From: an uncultured Sutterella sp.
GTDB lineage: Bacteria > Pseudomonadota > Gammaproteobacteria > Burkholderiales > Burkholderiaceae_F
Length of the DNA: 25,975 bases
NCBI GenBank assembly: GCA_934255515.1
Contig: CAKQON010000022.1
Coordinates: 1 to 25,975, forward strand
Direction: 5' to 3'
Part shown: piece by piece, positions 1 to 6,848 of the stretch
Layout of the letters: each line of letters opens with the position of its first letter
Numbering within the stretch: position 1 is the first letter of the stretch
Notes under the pieces: model-generated
What the model was told of the DNA's origin: nothing
Databases searched by the model: none
What the model saw: only the letters and a program-made list of their open reading frames with translations
Made by a program: the position numbers and the translations under genes

Positions 1-92
1 CTTTTCCAACCGTTCGGTGAGGCGTTCCGTACGGGTTTTGCGGGTTTTCCGGCGAAGACTGGTTTCAAGGTCTGAAACGAAAGCTGTTCCAT
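1..92 (-). CDS. possible 5' end of a leftward gene cut by the window edge
   Basis: An ATG on the minus strand at 92-90 is preceded at a good distance by a GAGAGG-like ribosome binding site, and about 30 codons stay open to the left edge. A second minus-strand frame in the same DNA, opening at a TTG further upstream, is also open and reads Arg/Lys/Glu-rich. The frame is therefore uncertain. I recognise no family. If real, the gene diverges from the nickel operon and shares its upstream region. Confidence 0.25.
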   Translation of the reverse strand, partial: MEQLSFQTLKPVFAGKPAKPVRNASPNGWK

Positions 93-112
93 CAGAAGCC
101 TCTCGCAAATCT

Positions 113-141
113 ATTCATGATAGATATATTCAATCATGTAT
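113..141. promoter_or_regulatory. dyad in nik upstream region, candidate operator
   Basis: The AT-rich stretch before nikA holds an imperfect inverted repeat, ATTCATGA (113-120) and TCATGTAT (134-141), with a 13-bp spacer and one arm mismatch. E. coli NikR binds GTATGA-N16-TCATAC. The half-site here is similar in feel but not identical and the spacing differs. That it is a nickel-responsive operator is inference from position. The rest of 100-313 is AT-rich, has two adjacent TTATGCA copies near 150-166 and a CATAAT -10-like hexamer at 286-291, but no clear -35. Confidence 0.3.
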
Positions 142-373
142 TTGATATTTATGCAATTTATGCAGTATCTTTAGATTTGCTCAGAGCATCCCTATGTATA
201 CAAGACAATTAGCTTAATTAATCAACTGCGCTTCAACTGTAAACTCCAGAATGCAAGAAAATGTAAGTTTATCGATAGAAATTTTCATAATGTAAACGGA
301 TATCTGACATAATTTGAAAGTTTCATCGCGAATGAGAAACAGTCTCATTCTCCTTCAGTTAATGGTAAACCTC

Positions 374-1984
374 ATGTCTCTTGTCACCACCCGCCGCAAG
401 GTGATGCAAATTGCCGGCACCTGTGTCTTTTCCTTCTGTGCTTCTGTTTTTGCCATTGGTTCGGCATATGCTGCTGACCCGGTAAAGACGGAAGAAACCT
501 TGACTTTTCTAAACTATCGCGATCTCCGCGATTTGAACCCGCATCTCTATGGCGGCGAAATGTTCGCCCAGGAAATGCTTTTCGAAGGGCTGATTACCCT
601 CGGAAATGACGGAAGCTATCATCCCGCCGTAGCAGAAAGCTGGACGATTTCTCCTGATGGCCGCACCTACACCTTTAAAATCCGTCAGGGCATGACTTTT
701 TCCGATGGAGAAAAGCTCGACGCATATGCCGTGCAGAAGAATTTCGATGCGTTGATCGACAACAAGAAGCGCCATACCTGGCTCGAAATGATGCGTCTTC
801 TCGTCTCCGCAAAGGCATTGGATGAAAATACGTTCGAAATCAAGATGCGTGAACCGTATTATCCGATGCTGACGGAATTGGCCGTTACGCGTCCCTTTGC
901 CTTCGTGTCGCCGAAGGTTATGAAGGACGGCAAAACGAAGGACGGCGTAACCGCCTTTGTCGGTTCGGGTCCCTGGATCCTGAAGGAGCACGTCGTTGAT
1001 CAGTATTCGGTCTTTGAACGCAATGAATCGTATTGGGGCAAAAAGCCTGCGTACAAGCGCGTTGTCGTCAAAGTCATTCCCGACAACCAGACGCGCATTC
1101 TTGCGCTCGAAAAAGGCGAGGCTGATCTCATCTGGGGCAAGAACATGGTCGATGCGGACGCTTTGAATAAGTACCGCAACAGCGACAAGTTCGGCATTGC
1201 GGTCTCGAGCCCCACGTCCACGCGTCAGATTGTCCTCAATACGGGTAATGAATTCCTGAAGGACGCGAACCTGCGCCGCGCTCTGCAGCATGCCACGCAC
1301 AAGGCCGCCATCTCGCAGGGCGTCTTCCACAATCTCGAGCCTGTGGCCGACACTCTGTATTCCAAGACGATTCCCTACTGCAATGTTGATCTCAAGACGT
1401 ATGAGTTCGACATGAAGAAGGCTGCTCAGATTCTCAAGGATGCCGGCTATACGCGCGATGGCCGACGTGCTCCTTTGATGAAGGACGGCAAGGTTGTGAG
1501 TCTGAATCTTCTCTACAACAGCAACTCAGTCCCTGAAAAGACCATTGCAGAGTTCCTGCAGAGCGAATTCGGCAAATTAGGCGTGCAGTTGTCCATTCGC
1601 GGCGAGGAAGAGCAGTCCTATCGCGACAATATGAAGAACGGCAATTTCGATATGGTGTTCAATATTTGCTGGGGCACGCCTTATGATCCCCAGTCTTCGC
1701 TCGCTGCAATGCGTCAGCGCGTCTACGGCGACTATGCTGCTCAATTGGGACTGCCGGATAAGGCGGAAATTGATAAGGCCATCACGGAAATTCTGACTTC
1801 CACTGATGAAGCACGTCGACAGGAACTCTATACCTTCGTGCTCAACCACCTGCACGATGACGCAGTCTACATTCCCATTACTTATGAAACCAATAAGGCG
1901 CTCTTTAATAAGAAGGTGTGCGGCGTAGGGTTCCTCTCTAATCAATATGAAGTGCCCTTTACCGATATGTACCCGGTGAAGTAA
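374..1984 (+). CDS. nikA: nickel ABC transporter periplasmic substrate-binding protein NikA
   Basis: Family 5 (peptide/nickel) extracytoplasmic binding protein that captures nickel, probably chelated, and delivers it to NikBC. It aligns along its length with E. coli NikA as I remember it: the NPHLY start of the mature chain, the KKRHTWLEMM segment, TRPFAF, GSGPWILKE, the WGTPYDP segment and the PVK end. The frame is open from a TTG at 314, with ATGs at 332, 362 and 374. I prefer 374 because it gives a compact signal peptide with a twin-arginine-like TTRRKVMQIAG, a hydrophobic core and an AYA-AD cleavage site. None of the starts has a strong ribosome binding site. Arg and Trp positions that line the E. 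coli metal-chelate pocket appear kept, but the position of nickel ligand His416 reads as Tyr (codon 1724-1726). It leads the nik operon. Confidence 0.9.
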   Translation: MSLVTTRRKVMQIAGTCVFSFCASVFAIGSAYAADPVKTEETLTFLNYRDLRDLNPHLYGGEMFAQEMLFEGLITLGNDGSYHPAVAESWTISPDGRTYTFKIRQGMTFSDGEKLDAYAVQKNFDALIDNKKRHTWLEMMRLLVSAKALDENTFEIKMREPYYPMLTELAVTRPFAFVSPKVMKDGKTKDGVTAFVGSGPWILKEHVVDQYSVFERNESYWGKKPAYKRVVVKVIPDNQTRILALEKGEADLIWGKNMVDADALNKYRNSDKFGIAVSSPTSTRQIVLNTGNEFLKDANLRRALQHATHKAAISQGVFHNLEPVADTLYSKTIPYCNVDLKTYEFDMKKAAQILKDAGYTRDGRRAPLMKDGKVVSLNLLYNSNSVPEKTIAEFLQSEFGKLGVQLSIRGEEEQSYRDNMKNGNFDMVFNICWGTPYDPQSSLAAMRQRVYGDYAAQLGLPDKAEIDKAITEILTSTDEARRQELYTFVLNHLHDDAVYIPITYETNKALFNKKVCGVGFLSNQYEVPFTDMYPVK

Positions 1985-2010
1985 TTCTCAGGTTGTTCGC
2001 TTCCCTGCAA

Positions 2011-2060
2011 TCAGGTCCCGTACAAGGAGAAATCAACTTCTCTCTTGTTCGGGACCTGAC
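2011..2060 (+). promoter_or_regulatory. long hairpin between nikA and nikB
   Basis: Two arms of about 21 nt (2011-2031 and 2038-2059) are nearly complementary: TCAGGTCCCG pairs with CGGGACCTGA and the inner ACAAGGAGAA pairs imperfectly with TTCTCTCTTGT. The loop is short. There is no clean U-run directly after it, so it is more likely an mRNA-stabilising or partial-attenuation hairpin than a full terminator. Such hairpins often follow binding-protein genes and raise their expression above that of the permeases. That role is inferred. Confidence 0.65.
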
Positions 2061-2096
2061 AGGAGAGATTTTTACTTCAAATTCGGGAATATCGCT

Positions 2097-3041
2097 ATGC
2101 GGCAATATGTCATCAAGCGGTTGTTGGCAACAATACCGCTTTTGTTTGTCATCAGCTTTCTTTGTTTTTGCTTTATTAACCTTATTCCATCAGATCCGGC
2201 TGAAGTGGCTTTGCGCGTAAGGCAAATGCCCATCATCACGCCGGAGGCGATTGAGGAAATGCGCCGCGAACTCGGCCTCGATCAGCCTTTCTTTGTTCGC
2301 TATCTGACCTGGCTGTGGGACTGCCTTCAGGGTGATTTTGGGGTGAGCTACACCAATCCTGCACGCACAGTATTGGGTGAATTGTCGCGCTGCCTGCCGG
2401 CGACCCTTTCTCTCGCCGGACTTTCATTGGTATATGTCATTGGGCTGAGTCTGCCGATTGGTTTTTTGTCCGCTGTTTATAAGGACAGCTGGTTTGACCG
2501 CATCATGCGCGGCGTCGTCTTCGCCACGACTGCAATGCCAGCTTACTGGGTCGGCCTGCTGCTGATCTGGCTCGTCTCCATCAAAATGGATTTGCTGCCG
2601 ACTTCCGGCTTCGGAACATTCAGCCATCTTATTCTTCCGGCTTTTACCGTCGCATTAACGTATATCTCAACTTACATTCGCCTGATTCGCAACAATATGT
2701 TGGAAAACATGCGGGAGGACTATGTGTTGTATGCACGCGTGCGCGGACTTAAGGAGAAATCCATTCTGGTGCGGCATGTGCTCAAAAACTCATTGCAGAG
2801 CTGCGTGACCGCTATCGGCATGAGTGTTCCTCAATTGATCGCCGGCACGATTGTTGTTGAAAACGTCTTTGCATGGCCTGGCCTTGGAAAACTTTGTATT
2901 ACCTCGATTTTCAACCGCGACTATCCCGTGATTCAAGCCTATGTTTTGATGATGGGCGTGCTTTTCGTCTTCTTCAATCTCTTCTTTGACATTCTGCAAT
3001 GCATGGCTGATCCGCGCTTGCGCCAAGAGGAGTCGAGATAA
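2097..3041 (+). CDS. nikB: nickel ABC transporter permease NikB
   Basis: Inner-membrane permease of the DppB/OppB/NikB type, 314 aa, the normal length. TM1 covers about residues 8-30 and is followed by the characteristic PSDPAEVALR segment and a periplasmic ITPEAIEEMRRELGLDQP stretch. Further TM segments lie near 105-128, 140-162, 178-195, 236-256 and 280-303. The cytoplasmic EAA coupling loop (about 209-233, with YARVRGLKEKS) should dock on NikD/NikE. It lies 112 nt after nikA, beyond a strong hairpin, and its stop codon directly abuts the ATG of nikC. The ribosome binding site is weak. Nickel specificity rests on the NikA and NikD/E neighbours, since the permease alone could be dipeptide-type. 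Confidence 0.9.
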   Translation: MRQYVIKRLLATIPLLFVISFLCFCFINLIPSDPAEVALRVRQMPIITPEAIEEMRRELGLDQPFFVRYLTWLWDCLQGDFGVSYTNPARTVLGELSRCLPATLSLAGLSLVYVIGLSLPIGFLSAVYKDSWFDRIMRGVVFATTAMPAYWVGLLLIWLVSIKMDLLPTSGFGTFSHLILPAFTVALTYISTYIRLIRNNMLENMREDYVLYARVRGLKEKSILVRHVLKNSLQSCVTAIGMSVPQLIAGTIVVENVFAWPGLGKLCITSIFNRDYPVIQAYVLMMGVLFVFFNLFFDILQCMADPRLRQEESR

Positions 3042-3866
3042 ATGCTGAAAGTCTTTTTAAGAAATCCGATGACGCAGTTTTGCCTCTTCATCATCATCGG
3101 TACTGCACTGTTAGGAATTCTGGCGCCATGGATTGCGCCGCACGATCCCTACGAAAACAATATTCTGATGAAGTTTGCCTCTCCCTCATGGGAGTACTGG
3201 CTCGGCACCGACCAGTTGGGACGCTGCGTTTTTTCCCGCATGCTTTACGGCATTCAGCCGACGCTTTTCCTTTCGCTTCTCACGATGCTGGGTACGATCG
3301 GTCTCGGCCTTGCCATGGGTGTTTTAGCGGGCTACATGCGCGGTGCGGTTGACGAAGTCATTATGCGTGTTGTTGACGTAATGCTTTCATTCCCGTCGCA
3401 AATCATGATTCTGGCCGTCGTGGCGCTTCTGGGCGTCGACATCCAGAATGTGATCATTGCCAATATCTTCATCAAATGGGCATGGTATGCACGAATGATT
3501 CGAACCGCCGTTGTGAAGTACACCGGCATGAACTTCGTTCTATTCTCCCGCTCCATTGGTTCTGGAGACGGCTACATCATGACGCGTCATATGCTGCCCT
3601 GCATTGCGGCTGAACTTGCAGTACTCGCGAGTCTTGATACCGGCTGGGCCATTCTCAATATTTCGACATTGAGCTTCTTAGGTCTGGGCGTTCAGGCTCC
3701 CACTCCGGAATGGGGCGCCATGCTCAATGAAGCCAAAAACGTAATGGTCAGCAACCCTGAACAAATGCTGGTCCCCGGCATTGCGGTTGTCGTCCTGGTC
3801 GGCTGCTTCAATCTGTTGGGCGACAGTCTTCGAGATGCACTCGATCCCAAGGAGGTCCGTCTATGA
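3042..3866 (+). CDS. nikC: nickel ABC transporter permease NikC
   Basis: Second permease of the importer, 274 aa, DppC/NikC type. It has an N-terminal TM (about 11-31), the family-typical WLGTDQLGRCVFSRMLYG segment (about 53-70) and a membrane block with an EAA-like loop (NFVLFSRSIGSGDGYIMTRH). Near the C-terminus it has LSFLGLGVQAPTPEWGAML and a DPKE tail, both usual in this family. An AGAGGAG ribosome binding site lies about 9 nt before the ATG. The preceding gene ends with no gap and the following nikD overlaps by 4 nt (ATGA), so translation is probably coupled. It should form a heterodimeric channel with NikB. Confidence 0.9.
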   Translation: MLKVFLRNPMTQFCLFIIIGTALLGILAPWIAPHDPYENNILMKFASPSWEYWLGTDQLGRCVFSRMLYGIQPTLFLSLLTMLGTIGLGLAMGVLAGYMRGAVDEVIMRVVDVMLSFPSQIMILAVVALLGVDIQNVIIANIFIKWAWYARMIRTAVVKYTGMNFVLFSRSIGSGDGYIMTRHMLPCIAAELAVLASLDTGWAILNISTLSFLGLGVQAPTPEWGAMLNEAKNVMVSNPEQMLVPGIAVVVLVGCFNLLGDSLRDALDPKEVRL

Positions 3867-4726
3867 GTCAGGCAGCAGAGAAGACCGTCTTAAAAGTTGA
3901 AAATCTGAACGTTACTTTTCACCAGGACGGCAAATCCGCTCATATTGTCAAAGACGTGAGTTTTTCGGTGAATGCGGGTCAGTGTCTGGGGATTCTGGGC
4001 GAGTCCGGTTCAGGTAAATCCATGTCGTGCAAGGCGGTATTGCGCTTATTGGATAAGAACTTCGAAGTGGACGGCGAAATGACGCTCCTCGGAGAGAACC
4101 TTCGGGAGAAGTCCAATGAAGCCGTACGCAAGATGCGCGGATCCAAAATCACAATGGTGCTGCAGAACCCAATGAACTGCTTTGATCCTTTGTACCGCAT
4201 TGGAGATCAAATGGCAGAAACCTTTGCAGAACATACGAATTGGGACGGCAAGCGCATTCGCGAGGAATCTCTGGCCGTATTGGAACTCATGCGCATCCGA
4301 AACCCTGATGAAGTGCTCCGGAAGTATCCTCATCAGCTTTCGGGCGGCATGCTTCAGCGCGTAATGATCGGTCTTGCCGTGAAGCTTGAACCGGATCTGA
4401 TCGTGTGCGACGAACCCACAACCGCAATCGACTCGATCAGCCGCTACGCCGTCATGCAGGAATTTCTGCGCATCAAAAAATCGACTGGCGCGGCAATGAT
4501 CTTTATTTCGCACGATTTGGGTGTTTTGTCCATGATTGCTGATCAGCTTGTTGTGATGCATCGGGGACGAATTGTCGAGCGGGGTACGGTTGAAGATGTC
4601 TTCAAAAATGCAACCGACGCTTATACACGTGAATTGATTGACCGACATACCAGCGTTATGAATGCCTTCATTAATGCCACTCAGGGTCGTCGTCTCGAGA
4701 ATAAGGAGGCCCGAAATGCTTCTTGA
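3863..4726 (+). CDS. nikD: nickel ABC transporter ATP-binding protein NikD
   Basis: Cytoplasmic ATPase subunit that powers nickel import. It shows Walker A GESGSGKS (46-53), Q-loop Gln101, ABC signature LSGGMLQR (159-166), Walker B LIVCDEP (179-185) and an H-loop ISHD. The SGGMLQR form of the signature is the one I associate with NikD, and the 287-aa length is slightly longer than E. coli NikD. The start overlaps the nikC stop as ATGA. The C-terminus overlaps nikE by 11 nt. It should pair with NikE to form the two ATP sites. Confidence 0.9.
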   Translation: MSQAAEKTVLKVENLNVTFHQDGKSAHIVKDVSFSVNAGQCLGILGESGSGKSMSCKAVLRLLDKNFEVDGEMTLLGENLREKSNEAVRKMRGSKITMVLQNPMNCFDPLYRIGDQMAETFAEHTNWDGKRIREESLAVLELMRIRNPDEVLRKYPHQLSGGMLQRVMIGLAVKLEPDLIVCDEPTTAIDSISRYAVMQEFLRIKKSTGAAMIFISHDLGVLSMIADQLVVMHRGRIVERGTVEDVFKNATDAYTRELIDRHTSVMNAFINATQGRRLENKEARNAS

Positions 4727-5615
4727 GGCCCGAAATGTGGTTGTCAGCTTTAAAAAGGAAAGCCAGACAAAAATTTTCGGCAAAGAGCGTCAGACCGTGC
4801 TGCATGGACTTGATCTGGAGCTCGCCAAAGGTGAATGTCTCGGCATCATCGGAGAATCCGGTTCAGGGAAAAGTACTTTCGGCCGGGTTTTATCCGGTCT
4901 CCTGAAGCCCGATAGCGGCACGATCTCATTCAACGGACTCGACCGATACGACCGGCATTCCCGAGCTGAACGCCTGATGCTGGCGCATAAAACATCCATT
5001 GTTTTTCAGGATTACACCACCAGCGTAAATCCGCGTTTCCGCGTCAAGTATATCCTCGGCGAATCATTCCGCGCGCTCCGTCTTTCAGGCAAAAAGATTG
5101 ATGATCAAACCGAATACAAAACCGCCTGCGAACTCCTCGAACGAGTCGGTTTGGAAGCGGAATTCATGAATCGTTATCCGCACGAGCTCTCCGGCGGACA
5201 GCTGCAGCGCGTTTGCATTGCCCGGGCGATCGCCATCGAGCCTGATATCATTCTGCTCGACGAGGCAATCAGTTCTCTCGATGCCGCTACGCAGATTCAG
5301 GTTATGGATTTGCTCAAGGACTTCCGGAGGAATAAAAGCTTAAGTTACATCTTTATTACCCACGATCTCACTGCCATTACCTATTTCTGCGACAAGGTCC
5401 GGTTTATGCATAACGGACGCTTCGTAGAAGCAGTTGACGACATGAACCGCATCTCCCAAATTCAAAATCCTTATGCCCGCGATCTGCTCCATGCTGTTGC
5501 AGGCATCGGCGTCGAACATGTCGATGAGGATTTAGAAAGGGCAAGTGAACTCGATGTCGAGGAGCTCGCGCCTCACGGCGCCAGTGCGCATGCTCAGGCA
5601 AAGGTATCTTTCTGA
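4716..5615 (+). CDS. nikE: nickel ABC transporter ATP-binding protein NikE
   Basis: Second ATPase subunit of the importer. I chose the ATG at 4716 over the longer frame (ATG at 4662) because AAGGAGG lies just upstream (4703-4709) and the shorter protein begins with the usual MLLEARNV strand of ABC domains. It has Walker A GESGSGKS (46-53), signature LSGGQLQR, Walker B IILLDEA and H-loop THD. The Walker B is followed by Ala-Ile where most relatives have Pro-Thr, a variation outside the catalytic Glu. The chain has a C-terminal extension of about 40 acidic/Ala-rich residues after the NPYARDLL motif. It ends 14 nt before the chosen start of the deacylase gene. Confidence 0.88.
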   Translation: MLLEARNVVVSFKKESQTKIFGKERQTVLHGLDLELAKGECLGIIGESGSGKSTFGRVLSGLLKPDSGTISFNGLDRYDRHSRAERLMLAHKTSIVFQDYTTSVNPRFRVKYILGESFRALRLSGKKIDDQTEYKTACELLERVGLEAEFMNRYPHELSGGQLQRVCIARAIAIEPDIILLDEAISSLDAATQIQVMDLLKDFRRNKSLSYIFITHDLTAITYFCDKVRFMHNGRFVEAVDDMNRISQIQNPYARDLLHAVAGIGVEHVDEDLERASELDVEELAPHGASAHAQAKVSF

Positions 5616-5629
5616 TTTAGGTAATGAAG

Positions 5630-6547
5630 ATGAGTCAAAAATTTGAGACCTTAAGCATTGGGGCAGAGAATCCTCAGAATTTGCGCTGGATTCGCATTCA
5701 GGGCAAACGGCCGGGACCTGCCGTATTGATTACGGCGGGGATCCATGGTGCTGAATATGTAGGCATTGAAGCGGCACGCCGAATTGCCCGTGAATTGAAT
5801 GAGCAAAATGTTTTGGGTTCCGTAACCATCGTCGCCTTATCCAACCCGAGTGCTTTTGAAGCTCGGGTGCCTGCTGTTAATCCGTGCGACGGGAAGAACC
5901 TGAATCGCGAGTTCCCCGGAAACGCTTCGGGAACCCTGACGCAGCAGATTGCAGCCGTTATTACTGAAATGCAGAGGGCGTCAGATTTTTATATTGATCT
6001 CCACGGCGGGGATCTGCATGAAAAGCTCTCTCCCTATGTCTATTTGCCCGGCATGTGTGACGGTTCTGTGACTGAGAAGGCCCGCAGAGCCTGTCGTTAT
6101 GTCGACGTACCCGTTCGCGTCCTCTCTCAGGCTACAACGGGTGCATACAACTCTGCGGCCGTTATTGGCGTGCCTTCTATATTGATCGAGAGGGGGCAGG
6201 GCGGACGCTGGAGTGAGGCTGAAGTTGCGCTTTACCGGAAGGACATTGCTTCGGTATTGGAGCATCTCGGGGTCATTGAAAAGGGAGCTTTGGGAGAAGT
6301 CAATTCCGAACGGCACGATCAAAGAGAATCCCCTCGTGCCGTATATGCAGGCAGCAGGCATGACGGCCTTTGGTATCCGCGTGTCGAGCCGGGAGATGAG
6401 GTTAAAGCCGGTCAGTGCCTAGGCATTCTGTGCGATTTTGACGGCAACGAAATTGATCGCGTAGAAGCAGAGATGGATGCCACCGTTTTATATCTCTCAG
6501 GAACGCTTTTTGTACCGTCCGGACGTGATTTAGTTGCTTACGGCTGA
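5630..6547 (+). CDS. M14-family zinc deacylase/carboxypeptidase (succinylglutamate desuccinylase/aspartoacylase type)
   Basis: Predicted cytoplasmic zinc amidohydrolase that cleaves an acyl-amino acid or terminal amide. It keeps the zinc motif GIHGAEY (His and Glu ligands), the substrate-binding LNREFPG segment (Asn-Arg), the third zinc His in DLHGGD and the catalytic Glu in LIERGQGG. The C-terminal third is the beta-rich domain of AstE/aspartoacylase relatives. An ATG at 5624 is also in frame, but AGG at 5619-5621 lies 8 nt from the ATG at 5630, so I prefer the latter. It is the last gene of the nik operon, 14 nt after nikE. No signal peptide is visible. Its substrate is unknown. A role in processing a nickel-chelating amino-acid ligand is only an inference from context. 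Confidence 0.8.
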   Translation: MSQKFETLSIGAENPQNLRWIRIQGKRPGPAVLITAGIHGAEYVGIEAARRIARELNEQNVLGSVTIVALSNPSAFEARVPAVNPCDGKNLNREFPGNASGTLTQQIAAVITEMQRASDFYIDLHGGDLHEKLSPYVYLPGMCDGSVTEKARRACRYVDVPVRVLSQATTGAYNSAAVIGVPSILIERGQGGRWSEAEVALYRKDIASVLEHLGVIEKGALGEVNSERHDQRESPRAVYAGSRHDGLWYPRVEPGDEVKAGQCLGILCDFDGNEIDRVEAEMDATVLYLSGTLFVPSGRDLVAYG

Positions 6548-6848
6548 CTGATATTTTCTCAAGGAAGATCTGACAGCCAGTGATTCCCGAATCCATAATG
6601 AAATTATTGGAGGAAACTTCTGAGCAGCTGCAGCAAAAAGAATACGGCATCGGTTATGCGAACCGCAGGAAAATTATTCGGATAGCCGCGGTTTATTCGC
6701 AAAAAGCGAGGCAGATTACAGCCTGGAAGGCAGTTGACCTTTAATCAGCTTCTCCCCATTCGGGGCAATGCTTCAGCTTGTTCTCAGCGGGTATTTAGGT
6801 CTGGCGGATGAAAGAAAGCCGGGACATAGCTTTAGTCGTTATTTCGAC
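6548..6848. other. convergent gap between nik operon and uvrA-like gene
   Basis: Both flanking genes end here. I see an imperfect inverted repeat TGCGAACCGC (6657-6666) / GCGGTTTATTCGCA (6688-6701) and a small CCCC-ATTC-GGGG hairpin near 6753-6764. Neither has a convincing U-run. A 48-codon ORF (6598-6744, plus) has an ATG but no clear ribosome binding site or recognisable family. I do not call it a gene. Confidence 0.4.

Noticed and set aside
509..1330. 273-codon antisense ORF opposite nikA
   Set aside because: Translation has no recognisable family and the plus strand encodes clear NikA across the same DNA.
6598..6744. 48-codon ORF after the nik operon
   Set aside because: No clear ribosome binding site and no recognisable family. 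It lies in a convergent gap.
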